DNA of 64,000 bases, from the NCBI RefSeq assembly GCF_021738965.1, contig NZ_JAKKOQ010000005.1:62001-126000 (forward strand), in the 5' to 3' direction. This stretch comes from Gordonia zhenghanii. GTDB lineage: Bacteria; Actinomycetota; Actinomycetes; Mycobacteriales; Mycobacteriaceae. This document shows, piece after piece, positions 31,191 to 40,730 of the stretch (its first letter is position 1; each line of letters begins with the position of its first letter). The translations under genes and the position numbers were made by a program. The notes below the pieces were generated by a model. It did not search any database. It worked only from the letters and a program-made list of their open reading frames with translations, and had not been told where the DNA came from.

Positions 31191-32149
31191 GCCTGATCAC
31201 GTCCTTCGTCGGTGTCGCCGAACTCGCCCGCGTGCTCGGCGAGGAACTTCTCGAACTCGGCGCCGATCTCGTCGCCGGTCGGCATCGACTCATCGGGCGC
31301 CAACAGGGACTTCTGCTCGTCCTTGGACCGCATGTACGCGTCGTACTGGTTCTCCAACGCAGTGACCACTGCCGCGACCTCGGCGTTCGACTCGACTTCG
31401 CCGTCGATCTGCTTGCGAACCTCGGACGCGGCATTCTCGAGCGCGGCAACCGGAAGATCGAGTCCGGTCACCTTGACGAGGCCTTCGACGAGCGCCGCGG
31501 CCGCAGACGGATAGTTGGTCTGCGACAGGTAGTGCGGCACGTGTGCCGACAGCCCGGCCGTGCGGTAGCCGGCCTGTCCGAGACGCAACTCGAGGAGCAT
31601 CGACGCGCTGCCCGGGAGCTTGAGTGCATTGCCCCAGCTGTGCATGTCGGCGATCGCGTCCTCGTCGTTGCCGTGCGCGGTGACCGAGGCCGGTCGGGTG
31701 TGCGGCACAGCCATCGGGATCGAGTTGAGACCCACGATCTGCGAGACGCCGAAGCGTTGCGCGAGTCCGCGGACCGCAGTCACGAACTGCTCCCACCGCA
31801 TGTCGGGCTCGAGGCCCTCCAGGAGGAGGAACGGCGCGCCGTCGTTGTCGCGGATCGCGTGCATGGCGAGCCGCGGCATGTCGATGCCGTCGAACTCGGT
31901 TCCGGTGAACGACATCACCGGCCGCCGGGAGCGGTAGTCGATCAACTCGTCGGTGTCGAACGTGGCCACCAGTTCGGAGTCGAGCGCTTCACGCAGGTGG
32001 GCGGCTGCGAGCGCGACAGCGTGGCCGGCGTCTGCATACCCTTCGAGTGCGTGGATCAACACGGGACCGTCGCCTTCGGCGCCGGTGACAGCGGGAGCGG
32101 GGAACTCGAGGTCGTACAGGGAACTCGGCTCCATCGACGACTCGTCCAT
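31187..32149 (-). CDS. PAC2-family protein
   Basis: This is a 320-residue member of the PAC2 family, proteins related to proteasome-assembly chaperone 2 and found throughout actinobacteria. The conserved start EFPAPAVTGAEGDGPVLIHALEGYADAGHA is visible in part as LIHALEGYADAG, and the SYLSQTNYPSAAAALVE-like segment as LSQTNYPSAAAALVE. The acidic C-terminal tail may be flexible. An AAAGGGGG site precedes the ATG at 32149. It is translationally coupled to the downstream helicase. The role is unknown. Confidence 0.85.
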   Translation of the reverse strand: MDESSMEPSSLYDLEFPAPAVTGAEGDGPVLIHALEGYADAGHAVALAAAHLREALDSELVATFDTDELIDYRSRRPVMSFTGTEFDGIDMPRLAMHAIRDNDGAPFLLLEGLEPDMRWEQFVTAVRGLAQRFGVSQIVGLNSIPMAVPHTRPASVTAHGNDEDAIADMHSWGNALKLPGSASMLLELRLGQAGYRTAGLSAHVPHYLSQTNYPSAAAALVEGLVKVTGLDLPVAALENAASEVRKQIDGEVESNAEVAAVVTALENQYDAYMRSKDEQKSLLAPDESMPTGDEIGAEFEKFLAEHAGEFGDTDEGRDQA

Positions 32150-32314
32150 CGGTGCCCCCTTTCTATGAGGGTCGGTCTGGCTGTATGCGAACAGTGGGGA
32201 CAGAACTCCATCGGAATAGGAGTCCATTGTCCCGCACTGGCGTCTTCGGCTACAACACGACACCCGCATCGGACATTCCCGCAGCCGCGATTCGCGACGT
32301 GGCACAGTGGACCT

Positions 32315-32947
32315 GTGCGTGTTGTGACAGGAGTGAAAGGTGCGATCGCGGTAACCGCGGTCGCACTGTCAGTGGCGGCGTGTTCGGTCGACGGCGCCCC
32401 GGCCCGGGTCCCCGATCTCGCACCGCGGACGGTCGGCGCGACCGCGTTTCCCTACGGTCCGGGTGTCGCGGTGCCAGCGGCCCAGGTTCCCAACGCCGTC
32501 GCCGACATCACGTTCACGCCGCTGCGGTCGCAGAACCGGCCTGCCGAATGCACGCCGTCGCAGGTGGACGTGTCCGGCGCCCAGATCCGGGTAGGCCCCG
32601 GTGGACAGGCGGGCGGCACGGTCACGGTGATGTTGGCCCAGGTGCCGGACACCTTCGACGACTACGTGGCGGGGCTGCGTGAATGCTCGGACTTCGCGCT
32701 CGGCGGCACCGTGGGCACACGAGTCGTGACCGACGTCGGCACCGTGGCCGACGACACCGTCGAGAGCGGACGGACACTCAGCGCAGACGGCGTCCCGTAC
32801 GCCCGCGTATACGAGATCGTCGGCCAGCACGGTGACCTCCGGGTGTACGTGCAGAACCGTTTCTCGGGCAACGACCTGGGCCCCGATGAGCGCGCCGCGA
32901 CGCGGAACCTGTTCGACTCGGCGTACACCACAGCGTTCGGCGACTGA
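32315..32947 (+). CDS. Secreted lipoprotein of unknown family
   Basis: This is a predicted lipoprotein of 210 residues. A hydrophobic signal (AIAVTAVALSVAAC) ends in a lipobox, with the modified Cys at about residue 24. The mature part has no clear catalytic motif. It holds a Cys pair (about the AECTP and RECSDF segments) that may form a disulphide, in a layout like the small ligand-binding sensor lipoproteins of mycobacteria. GTG starts at 32315, 32324 and 32333 are all possible; I took the longest. It stands alone between divergent and co-directional neighbours. Confidence 0.65.
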   Translation: MRVVTGVKGAIAVTAVALSVAACSVDGAPARVPDLAPRTVGATAFPYGPGVAVPAAQVPNAVADITFTPLRSQNRPAECTPSQVDVSGAQIRVGPGGQAGGTVTVMLAQVPDTFDDYVAGLRECSDFALGGTVGTRVVTDVGTVADDTVESGRTLSADGVPYARVYEIVGQHGDLRVYVQNRFSGNDLGPDERAATRNLFDSAYTTAFGD

Positions 32948-33060
32948 CTGACAGGTCGACCGGTGCGAACCGCCAGGTGAATCTGTGGACAACGACCTGT
33001 CGCCTCCACAACCGGCGAGTAGGGGTGTCGACGCGGCGCTGGACTGGGGATCGTCGGTCC

Positions 33061-34161
33061 ATGAAGATCACACTCACCGCCCGCCTTGAAGGATCCGAGC
33101 CAGTCGCCGATCCCGACCCGTTGATCGCCGCCGTCCCCGCGTTGTTGGGGTTCGTTCCGGAACAGTCGATCGTCCTCATGTGTTTCGACGATCGCAGACA
33201 GGTGATCGCCACGATGCGGCACGATCTGCAGTTCACCCGCGGCGGACGCACGTCGGCGTCGATGCGGTCCCTGTTCGAGCATCTCGGCGGCCTGGCCGGG
33301 TCGTACGGGGCGTGCGGCATCATCGCCGTCATGATCGACGACCGCGATGAACCGACTGACGAACGCTACGTCCGGATCTCGCGGGACATGGCGCGCGAGT
33401 TCGCAGGCACCGGCGGACTGGCGGCGGCGTTCGCTGTAGGGGAGTTGCGCGCGGGCGCGTACTGGCGAACGGTGTGGCAGGCGCGGGGAGCGGCGACGGT
33501 GTTCGGACACGAGTTCGCGTCGGACGGCACGCTCAGCGATCCGCAGGCGTCGCCTGCCGCGCTGCACCGGGCGTTCGAGACCGGCCGCGTGGTCCTGCAC
33601 TCACGATCGGAGATCGCCGCGATGATGACACCGGTCGAGCACTGCGCCGACGCGGTGTGCTCGGCGACGACTCCTGCCGCGTTGCGGGGGCCGATGAGTG
33701 ATGCCGACGCTCCGCGTCTCGCGCGAGTGTATGAAGCAGTCCTCGAACGGGCTTGCGGCAGTACGTCGTTCACGTGCGCGCAGCTCAACGGATTGGCCGA
33801 AGCCCTCGTCTCGGTCCATGTCCGCGACGCCGCCATCGGGCTCAGCATGACGGTCCACCGGGATGCGGCGCAGAGTCTGTGGCTCGATCTGACGCGTCGG
33901 CTGTCGGGGACGCCGCGAGCCGCGGCCGCGACACTGCTCGGTCACCTGCACTACATGGAGGGGTCGGGGGCCTTCGCGGCCACGGCCTTCGACGTCGCGC
34001 ATGAGGCAGACCCGTCGTACGGGCTGGCGAACCTCCTCGACACCGCGCTCATGAACGGCATGCGTCCACAGGAGTTGGCCGGACTCGCAGAGTTGGCGTT
34101 CGATCTCGCGCACCGGCTCGGCGTGAGCTTCCCGCCCGCAACGCATCGTGCGGCGGGCTGA
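33061..34161 (+). CDS. DUF4192 protein
   Basis: This is a 366-residue soluble protein of the DUF4192 family, common in actinobacteria and without known function. The family start is clear: an N-terminal strand, then DPDPLIAAVPALLGFVPEQS and SIVLMCFDD. The C-terminal third is helical and Ala-rich, with tetratricopeptide-like character. The ATG at 33061 follows 113 bp of non-coding sequence. No partner is evident. Confidence 0.85.
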   Translation: MKITLTARLEGSEPVADPDPLIAAVPALLGFVPEQSIVLMCFDDRRQVIATMRHDLQFTRGGRTSASMRSLFEHLGGLAGSYGACGIIAVMIDDRDEPTDERYVRISRDMAREFAGTGGLAAAFAVGELRAGAYWRTVWQARGAATVFGHEFASDGTLSDPQASPAALHRAFETGRVVLHSRSEIAAMMTPVEHCADAVCSATTPAALRGPMSDADAPRLARVYEAVLERACGSTSFTCAQLNGLAEALVSVHVRDAAIGLSMTVHRDAAQSLWLDLTRRLSGTPRAAAATLLGHLHYMEGSGAFAATAFDVAHEADPSYGLANLLDTALMNGMRPQELAGLAELAFDLAHRLGVSFPPATHRAAG

Positions 34162-34183
34162 CGGATCAGCCTGGGTTAATAGC

Positions 34184-34876
34184 TCAGGCGGGAACGACGA
34201 AGATCGCGTGCGCCATCTCCGACGACAAGGTCAGTCCTTGATGTCCCGGTGTGCTGATGATGACCGCGCGCGGCCCGACGGTCGCCGTGACGCGAGCGTT
34301 CGGAACCACGCCTGCCTCCCGGAGGTCGGCGATCAGGTCCCCGTCGGCCTGCGCATGCTCGGACATCCGACGCACGATCACCGCCGTCTCTCCTTCGGGA
34401 AGGTCCACCAGACGCACCAGTGCGGAGTCGTCATCCGACCACGAGGTGACGCCGAGCTCGGCGAGACCCGGGATCGGGTTGCCGTACGGCGACGTCGTCG
34501 GGTTGTCGAGGACGGCGAGCAGCCGACGCTCGACGTTCTCGCTCATCACGTGCTCCCAGCGGCAGGCCTCGTCGTGGACGTCCTCCCACGGCATCCCGAT
34601 GACGTCCACCAGGAGACGCTCGGCGAGGCGGTGCTTGCGCATCACCGACACCGCGAGGCTCCTGCCAGTGGCGGTCAGTTCCAGATGACGGTCGCCCGCG
34701 ACGCGCACCAGTCCGTCGCGTTCCATGCGTGCGACGGTCTGCGACACAGTCGGTCCGCTCTGCTCCAATCGCTCGGCGATTCGTGCGCGCAGCGGCACGA
34801 TGCCCTCTTCTTCGAGATCGTAGATCGTGCGTAGATACATCTCGGTGGTGTCGACCAGATCATTCACGGCAGCCAT
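34184..34876 (-). CDS. ideR: Iron-dependent repressor IdeR/DtxR
   Basis: This is a metal-activated repressor of 230 residues of the IdeR/DtxR type. The helix-turn-helix is at about residues 27-50. Both metal sites are intact: His82, Glu86, His101 for the ancillary site, and Met13, Cys105, Glu108, His109 for the primary site. The C-terminal SH3-like domain is present. It should control iron uptake and storage genes elsewhere. It lies near sigB as in mycobacteria, where ideR and sigB are adjacent. No clear iron box is seen upstream. Confidence 0.95.
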   Translation of the reverse strand: MAAVNDLVDTTEMYLRTIYDLEEEGIVPLRARIAERLEQSGPTVSQTVARMERDGLVRVAGDRHLELTATGRSLAVSVMRKHRLAERLLVDVIGMPWEDVHDEACRWEHVMSENVERRLLAVLDNPTTSPYGNPIPGLAELGVTSWSDDDSALVRLVDLPEGETAVIVRRMSEHAQADGDLIADLREAGVVPNARVTATVGPRAVIISTPGHQGLTLSSEMAHAIFVVPA

Positions 34877-34972
34877 CGTCCTTTCGCTGCCTCACAGGCT
34901 ACCCAAAGTCCCTGTCGCATGGCGATTCCTGCCTCACCGGGCGTTGCGTCCACGGCCGTCGCCGTCACCGGC

Positions 34973-34978
34973 TAGCGT
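34973..34978 (+). promoter_or_regulatory. Candidate -10 box of acuC (leaderless)
   Basis: TAGCGT is followed by seven bases and the GTG of acuC. This would start an acuC-pat transcript. Confidence 0.5.
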
Positions 34979-34985
34979 TGCGGGG

Positions 34986-36230
34986 GTGAGCGCGGCGATC
35001 ATCTGGAGTGACCATTTCCTCGACTACAAGTGGGCGTACACCCATCCGATGAGTCCGATTCGGTTGGCGCTCACCATGTCCCTGGCCCGAAGCCTCGGTG
35101 TGCTCGACGGGGTCGAGACGATCGGGCCGCTGCCGGTCGACGACGCAGTCCTGACGACGGTGCATACCCAGGCGTACGTCGACGCGGTCCGGGCAGTCGG
35201 CTCCGGCTCAGTCGCGTCCAACAACGCGCTGTTCGAGAGAGTGTTCGGCCTCGGCAGCGACGACAACCCGGTCTTCGCCTCCATGCATGAAGCCGGTTCG
35301 ATGCTCGTCGGCGGCACCCTGGCGGCCGCGCAGGCCATCACGTCCGGAGCCGTGCGCCGAGCCGTGAACATCGGCGGCGGCATGCACCATGCGATGCCCG
35401 GTCACGCAGCCGGGTTCTGCATCTACAACGACTGCTCGATCGCCATCGAATGGCTGTTGGAGCAGGGGTACGACCGGATCGCGTACGTCGACGTCGACGC
35501 GCATCACGGGGACGGGGTCCAGAACCAGTTCTACAGCGATCCCCGGGTGATGACGGTGTCGCTCCACCAGCACCCGGCGACGCTGTGGCCGGGCACGGGG
35601 TGGTCGACGGAGGTGGGGGCATCGGGCGCCGAGGGGTCGTCGGTCAACCTGGGGCTGTTGCCGGGGATCACCGACCGGATGTGGCTGCGTGGCTTCCACG
35701 CCGTCGTCCCATCGATGATCGACGCGTTCAAACCACAGATCCTCGTCACCCAGATCGGGGTCGACTCGCACGCCGCGGACCCGCTCACCGACCTCGCCTT
35801 GACCGTGGACGGTCAGGCCGCCGCGGTCCGCACCCTGCGAGACCTCGCCGATAAGTACTGCGACGGTCGTTGGCTCGCGGTCGGCGGCGGCGGATACGGC
35901 ATCGTCGACGTCGTGCCGCGCGCGTGGACGCACCTGATCGCGTCGGCCCTCGACCGCGACGTCGACCCGGCGACGACAATCGGTGAGGAGTGGATGACGG
36001 CGGCGACCGCCGCCCAGGTCGATCTGCATCCCGATTACTCGCGGCCGCCGGAGACGACGATGGGCGACGCGGGCGACGTCGACTACGTTCCGTGGGACGG
36101 CGACACCGGAGCCCCGCCACCCGAGGGGGTGAGTGAGGTCGCTCAACGCCAGACCGACAAAGCGATCCTCGCCACCCGACGCGCTGTGTTCCCCCTACAC
36201 GGACTCGACCCGGAGGACCCCCGTGACTGA
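34986..36230 (+). CDS. acuC: AcuC-type histone-deacetylase-like lysine deacetylase
   Basis: This is a zinc-dependent deacetylase of the class I/II HDAC fold, 414 residues. The zinc and catalytic residues are in GGGMHHAMPGHAAGFC, YVDVDAHHGDGVQ and IGVDSHAADP, and the catalytic Tyr in GGGGYGI. The GTG at 34986 is preceded by a TANNNT box and no Shine-Dalgarno. It overlaps the next gene, an acetyltransferase, by eight bases. In Bacillus, AcuC reverses the acetylation of acetyl-CoA synthetase by AcuA. The overlap with a GNAT gene supports the same role here. Confidence 0.92.
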   Translation: MSAAIIWSDHFLDYKWAYTHPMSPIRLALTMSLARSLGVLDGVETIGPLPVDDAVLTTVHTQAYVDAVRAVGSGSVASNNALFERVFGLGSDDNPVFASMHEAGSMLVGGTLAAAQAITSGAVRRAVNIGGGMHHAMPGHAAGFCIYNDCSIAIEWLLEQGYDRIAYVDVDAHHGDGVQNQFYSDPRVMTVSLHQHPATLWPGTGWSTEVGASGAEGSSVNLGLLPGITDRMWLRGFHAVVPSMIDAFKPQILVTQIGVDSHAADPLTDLALTVDGQAAAVRTLRDLADKYCDGRWLAVGGGGYGIVDVVPRAWTHLIASALDRDVDPATTIGEEWMTAATAAQVDLHPDYSRPPETTMGDAGDVDYVPWDGDTGAPPPEGVSEVAQRQTDKAILATRRAVFPLHGLDPEDPRD

Positions 36231-38988
36231 CACCGACTATCCGCGCGACTGGGTCGCCGACGTCCTGGCCTCCGACGGAGGCGTCGTCCACCTGCGGCCG
36301 ATCATGCCGTCCGACGCCGACGCCCTCGTCGAGTTCCACAACGGACTCAGTGAACGGACCAGGTACCTGCGCTACTTCGGTCCGACGCCGACCCTGCCGC
36401 CCCGCGAAGTCGTGCGGATGACGACCGTCGACTATCGGAACCGGGTCGCGCTGTTGGCCATGCTCGGCGACGAGATCATCGCGATGGGCCTGTACGAGGG
36501 GCTCGCGGCCGACGACAAACCCGAGTCGGCCGAAGTCGCGTTCGTCGTCGCCGACCACCATCAGGGTCGCGGGCTCGGCCCGATCCTCCTCGAGCACCTG
36601 GCGGGCGTGGCCGCCGAGAACGGCTTCACCAGATTCGAGGCCGAAGTCCTCTCCGAGAACCCGAACATGGTCGCGGTGTTCCGCGACGCCGGTTACCAGG
36701 TGAGTCGCGCGTTCGACGGAAGCACCGTCCACGTCGAGTTCCTGATCGACCCGTCCGAGGCGTTGACGTCGGTCCGCAACGCGCGTGAACGCGCGTCGGA
36801 AGCACGCAGCATCGCCAACCTGCTGAGCCCTCAGTCAGTCGCGGTGATCGGTGCGTCGACCGACCCGAAGAAGGTCGGCAACGTGCTGCTCGCGAACATC
36901 ATCGCGGCGGGGTTCACCGGGCCGGTGTTCCCGGTGAACGGTCCGGCGCCGGTGGGCGACGACACCACCGTCGTCGAGTCGCCGTCGGTGTCGCCGTTCG
37001 CGGCACCGGTGCGCAAGAGGGTCCGCGATCGGAGCCCGGCTCCGCCGTCGGTACGCGGCATCCGCGCCTATCCGACGGTGCGCGACATCCCCGATCCCGT
37101 CGACCTCGCCGTCGTGGCGGTCCCGGCAGCAGGCATGGACGACGTTCTCAGCGACTGTCTGGCCAAGGGCGTCCGCACTCTTGTCGTCGTCTCGGCCGGG
37201 TTCGGTGAGAGCGGCGAAGAGGGCTGGGAGAGCGAACGCCGCCTCGCCGAGCGAGTTCGAGCGCACGGCATGCGGCTGGTCGGACCGAACGCGCTCGGCG
37301 TCGCGAACAACAGCGCCGACATAGCCCTGAACGCGACGCTCGCCCCGCGCGTTCCGGGAGCCGGTCGGGTCGGCTTCTTCTGCCAGTCCGGAGCCTTGGG
37401 GATTGCGATCCTCGACACGGCGGCACACCGGCAGCTCGGCTTGTCGACATTCGTGTCGGCGGGCAACCGCGCCGATGTGTCCGGCAACGACGTGCTCCAG
37501 TACTGGGACACCGACGAGAGCACCGACGTCGTACTGCTGTATCTGGAGAGTTTCGGAAATCCACGCAAGTTCGGGCGGATCGCGCGCCGGGTGTCGTCGT
37601 CGAAACCGATCGTCGCCATCAAATCGGGACGTGGTGCGATGACACCGGTCCGAGCATCGCGGACCAGGGAGGCCGGCCGCGACGACGCGATCGCCCAGAT
37701 GGTCCTCGGCCAAGCCGGCGTCATCCAGGTGGAGACGATCACCGAACTGTTCGACTGCGGAACCATCCTCGCCTATCAGCCGTTGCCCGCAGGCCCCCGG
37801 ACCGCGATCATCGGAAACTCGTCAGTCATCGCCGCGCTCGCCGCAGCGACCGCGCGCTCATCGGGCCTCGACGTCGTCGCAACAGTAGACCTCGGCCCGG
37901 CCGTGTCGCAGCCCGACCTGTCCGAGGCCGTGGCTGTCGCGATGGCCGACGACGGCGTCGACGCGGTGATGGTCGTGTTCGTGCCGCCCGTGGCCGTGGA
38001 CGCCGACGACTACGCGCACGGCCTGATGGAAGCGGTCCGGCCCGCAGACGGCGGGACGGTGCCGACCAAACCCGTCGTCACGACGTTCCTCGCGGTGGAG
38101 GGCGTGCCGGACGGACTGTCGCGGCCCGGGCCCGGCGGGATGCCGGTCCGCGGGTCCATCCCGTCGTACTCGACTCCCGAACGGGCGGCGAAGGCGCTCG
38201 CACACGCCTGGAAGTACGCGGCGTGGCGGGCGCGCCCGGTCGCCGAGATTCCGACGATCGAGGGAACGGTCGCCGAAGACGCCCGGTCGTTCGTCCGAGA
38301 GGCGATGGCCGACGGTGCGCGCGATCTGACTGCGGTCGAGTCGGCGCACCTGCTCAAGCATTACGGCATCGACGTCGTCGCGTTCCGCGAGGTCCGGACC
38401 ATGCAGGAGGCGTCGGCGGCGGCCCGTGAACTCGGTTTCCCGGTCGCGGTCAAAGCCACGTCGTCGAGTTGGGTCGGCAGGCTCGACCGGGAGGGCGCTC
38501 GACTCGACCTCCCCGACGCGACGGCGGTGCTCACCGCGTTCACCGAACTGAAGTCACTGACCGGCGACGAGGTGTTGCACGTGCAGAAGATGGCGCCGAA
38601 GGGACTCGGTACCTCGATCGGAGTGAGCGACAACGAGTCGTTCGGGCCGCTGCTCAGCTTCGGGCTGTCGGGCAGGCTGTTCGACGCGCTCGGCGATCGC
38701 GGCTACCGGGCGATTCCGTTGACCGAGACAGACGCGCGCGAGCTCATCGCCGAACCACAGTCCGCGATGCTTCTGGCCGGCGGGCCGGTGGACGACCCGG
38801 TGGACACCGATCGGCTCGTCGACCTGATCCTGCGGATCTCTGCGCTGATCGACGAGGTGCCCGAGGTTCGTGAGGTCCGCTGCGATCCGGTGCTGGCGTC
38901 CGTGGACGGCGTCGCGCTCCTCGGCGCGCAGATACACGTCGGCCCGGTGCCCACTCTCGCGGACACCGGGCCCAGACGGTTGAGTTGA
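36223..38988 (+). CDS. pat: Protein lysine acetyltransferase: GNAT fused to an acyl-CoA-synthetase-like domain
   Basis: This is a 921-residue fusion. The GNAT domain (about 1-185) has the acetyl-CoA loop in HHQGRGLGPILLEHLAG. A CoA-binding Rossmann domain follows (SVAVIGASTDPKKVG near 205), then the succinyl-CoA-synthetase-like domain and an ATP-grasp domain (from about 680, FPVAVKATSSSWVGRLDREG). Actinobacterial enzymes of this order acetylate acetyl-CoA synthetases, while the large domain is regulatory. In true ADP-forming synthetases a His is phosphorylated in a SHTG loop; here the loop reads SRTR, so the synthetase part is probably inactive. The GTG at 36223 overlaps acuC. Confidence 0.9.
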   Translation: MTDTDYPRDWVADVLASDGGVVHLRPIMPSDADALVEFHNGLSERTRYLRYFGPTPTLPPREVVRMTTVDYRNRVALLAMLGDEIIAMGLYEGLAADDKPESAEVAFVVADHHQGRGLGPILLEHLAGVAAENGFTRFEAEVLSENPNMVAVFRDAGYQVSRAFDGSTVHVEFLIDPSEALTSVRNARERASEARSIANLLSPQSVAVIGASTDPKKVGNVLLANIIAAGFTGPVFPVNGPAPVGDDTTVVESPSVSPFAAPVRKRVRDRSPAPPSVRGIRAYPTVRDIPDPVDLAVVAVPAAGMDDVLSDCLAKGVRTLVVVSAGFGESGEEGWESERRLAERVRAHGMRLVGPNALGVANNSADIALNATLAPRVPGAGRVGFFCQSGALGIAILDTAAHRQLGLSTFVSAGNRADVSGNDVLQYWDTDESTDVVLLYLESFGNPRKFGRIARRVSSSKPIVAIKSGRGAMTPVRASRTREAGRDDAIAQMVLGQAGVIQVETITELFDCGTILAYQPLPAGPRTAIIGNSSVIAALAAATARSSGLDVVATVDLGPAVSQPDLSEAVAVAMADDGVDAVMVVFVPPVAVDADDYAHGLMEAVRPADGGTVPTKPVVTTFLAVEGVPDGLSRPGPGGMPVRGSIPSYSTPERAAKALAHAWKYAAWRARPVAEIPTIEGTVAEDARSFVREAMADGARDLTAVESAHLLKHYGIDVVAFREVRTMQEASAAARELGFPVAVKATSSSWVGRLDREGARLDLPDATAVLTAFTELKSLTGDEVLHVQKMAPKGLGTSIGVSDNESFGPLLSFGLSGRLFDALGDRGYRAIPLTETDARELIAEPQSAMLLAGGPVDDPVDTDRLVDLILRISALIDEVPEVREVRCDPVLASVDGVALLGAQIHVGPVPTLADTGPRRLS

Positions 38989-39031
38989 CGAGTTCGAGTC
39001 GTCAGCAGGCAGTGATCAGGAACTGTTCGGA

Positions 39032-39077
39032 TCAGCTGGCGTAGGGGTCAGCTGGCGGAGGAGTCAGCTGGCGTAGG
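39032..39077. repeat. Three 16-bp tandem repeats over the sigB stop
   Basis: TCAGCTGGCG[T/G]AGG occurs at 39032, 39048 and 39064. The right copy encodes the last residues (Tyr-Ala-Ser) and TGA stop of sigB on the minus strand. Because the period is 16, the three TGAs fall in the three different frames. Confidence 0.9.
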
Positions 39078-40059
39078 AGCGCAGCTTCTCGGCACGGTCG
39101 CCCTGGCGCAGCTTGCCCATCACGTCGCGCTCGATCTGGCGGACGCGCTCGCGGGACAGGCCGAAGGCGCGTCCGATCTGGTCGAGCGTGCGCGGCTGAC
39201 CGTCTTCGAGGCCGTAGCGCATGATGATGACGGCCTGCTCACGCTCGTCGAGCGTGCCGAGCACCGAGCGGATGTCCGAGTGCAGCAGGTTGGCGATGAC
39301 GACGGTCTCGGCCGAGGTCGCCTCGGAGTCCTCGATGAAGTCGCCGAGGGGAGCCTCTTCGTCATTGCCGACCGGCATGTCCAGGCTCACCGGGTCGCGG
39401 CTGTGATCCATCAGGTCGGCGATCTTGGCTGCCGGGATGCCCGACTCGGCGGCGAGTTCGTCGTCGGTGGCCTCGCGTCCCAACTGCTGATGCAGTTCGC
39501 GGCGGATGCGGGCCAGCTTGTTGACCTGCTCGACGAGGTGGACAGGGAGGCGGATGGTCCGGCTCTGGTCGGCCATACCGCGGCTGATCGCCTGGCGGAT
39601 CCACCAGGTCGCGTACGTCGAGAACTTGAAGCCCTTCGCGTAGTCGAACTTCTCGGCCGCGCGGATCAGACCCAGGTTGCCCTCCTGGATGAGGTCGAGC
39701 AGCGGCATGCCGCGGCCTGTGTAGCGCTTAGCGAGCGAGACGACGAGTCGCAGGTTCGCCTCGAGGAGGTGCGCGCGAGCCGCTTCGCCCTCGCGGGCGA
39801 TGATCTTCAGGTCCCGCTTCTTGGCGGGCGTCGGCTTCGTGGTGGCCAGCAGATGCTTGGCGTACAGACCGGCCTCGATCGCCTTGGCGAGATCGACTTC
39901 CTGCTCGGCGTTCAAGAGGGCGGTGCGACCGATGCCGTTCAAGTAGACACGGACGAGGTCGGCAGACGGCGACTGTGCGTCGAGATCCTGTTCGGTGAGG
40001 GCCGGGCGAGTGCGGGCGGCAGGGGCTACGGACGGGCGTGCAATCGTCGTGCGAGACAT
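39064..40059 (-). CDS. sigB: Stress sigma factor SigB
   Basis: This is a sigma-70 group 2 factor of 331 residues, without the long acidic/lysine-rich N-terminus of SigA. Region 2 is near-identical to SigA ([20 protein letters not shown], and the -10-reading segment ending [13 protein letters not shown]). Region 4 shows [18 protein letters not shown]. The ATG at 40059 has AGGAGG nine bases upstream; an in-frame start 12 codons earlier is worse. An ECF-type promoter lies 40-70 bp upstream. It follows a tetR-type gene on the same strand. Confidence 0.95.
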   Translation of the reverse strand: MSRTTIARPSVAPAARTRPALTEQDLDAQSPSADLVRVYLNGIGRTALLNAEQEVDLAKAIEAGLYAKHLLATTKPTPAKKRDLKIIAREGEAARAHLLEANLRLVVSLAKRYTGRGMPLLDLIQEGNLGLIRAAEKFDYAKGFKFSTYATWWIRQAISRGMADQSRTIRLPVHLVEQVNKLARIRRELHQQLGREATDDELAAESGIPAAKIADLMDHSRDPVSLDMPVGNDEEAPLGDFIEDSEATSAETVVIANLLHSDIRSVLGTLDEREQAVIIMRYGLEDGQPRTLDQIGRAFGLSRERVRQIERDVMGKLRQGDRAEKLRSYAS

Positions 40060-40100
40060 ACGACCTCCTGGAGTGCGCTGTTCGAGTGCGTTCACCTGGT

Positions 40101-40129
40101 CTAACGCCCTCGGTGACCAAAAGGTTCCC
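40101..40129 (-). promoter_or_regulatory. ECF-type (SigH/SigE/SigL-like) sigB promoter
   Basis: On the minus strand GGGAAC (40129-40124) and CGTTAG (40106-40101) are 17 bp apart. This fits the GGAAC-N16-18-CGTT pattern of mycobacterial heat/oxidative ECF sigma factors, known to drive sigB. The -10 overlaps the last codons and TAG stop of the tetR-type gene. Confidence 0.65.
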
Positions 40130-40718
40130 GGCGGTCGCTGAGAAGTTTCTGAGATGTGAGTTCGAAGCGTCGCCGCACTGCCGAGGTCAATTCCGCTGTG
40201 GTCTGCGACACTCCGCTGAACAGGTGTGTCGCGGCGACGCCCTCACAGAACACGAGGAGATCGGCGGCGTCCGATTCGGCGTCGGGCGAGCCCAGCGATG
40301 TGAACAGCGCGCGTGCACCGGGGCGGGAGAACAGACTGTCGCGCAGTGCGGTCGCGAGGTCGGCGTCGTGTGCGGCGTCCGGTGCGAGCGCGAACCTGGC
40401 GCGGACGTCGCGTGTGCGCGCGGTGGTCAGGGTGTGCAGGTATCTGCCGACGACGTCGGCGGCGTCTGCCGCCGATGAGGCGTCGGGTCGGCGCGTGGTC
40501 TCGAACGACGCGGCCGACGTCGCCGTGAGGTGCGTCAGGGCCGCGTCGAGAAGTTCACGGCGTGTGCGGAAGTAGTAGGACGTCGAGCCCTTCGGGAGAT
40601 CGAGACATCGGTCGACGCCGCTGTGGGTGACCGCGCGGTTCCCGCCGTCGGCGGCGAGGTCGAGGGCGGCGTCGGCGATCCGAGTGCGACGGTCGGGGCG
40701 TGCGGTGAGGTCGGCCAC
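40101..40718 (-). CDS. TetR-family regulator
   Basis: This is a 205-residue regulator. The TetR helix-turn-helix is at about residues 12-58 ([23 protein letters not shown], with [16 protein letters not shown]). The ligand domain is variable. The GTG at 40718 is followed upstream by a perfect 30-bp palindrome, the likely operator. It is divergent from the AFG1-like ATPase gene and upstream of sigB on the same strand, so its transcript could run into sigB. The inducer is unknown. Confidence 0.9.
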   Translation of the reverse strand: MADLTARPDRRTRIADAALDLAADGGNRAVTHSGVDRCLDLPKGSTSYYFRTRRELLDAALTHLTATSAASFETTRRPDASSAADAADVVGRYLHTLTTARTRDVRARFALAPDAAHDADLATALRDSLFSRPGARALFTSLGSPDAESDAADLLVFCEGVAATHLFSGVSQTTAELTSAVRRRFELTSQKLLSDRREPFGHRGR

Positions 40719-40730
40719 GGACTCTATCCA

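Noticed and set aside
29298..31196. 632-codon open frame opposite the DUF3516 helicase
   Set aside because: It is the antisense shadow of the helicase, and its composition follows the mirrored codons.
34166..34186. A further stop-codon duplication at ideR
   Set aside because: A second in-frame TGA lies 18 bp on, but only seven of nine neighbouring bases agree, which is too little.
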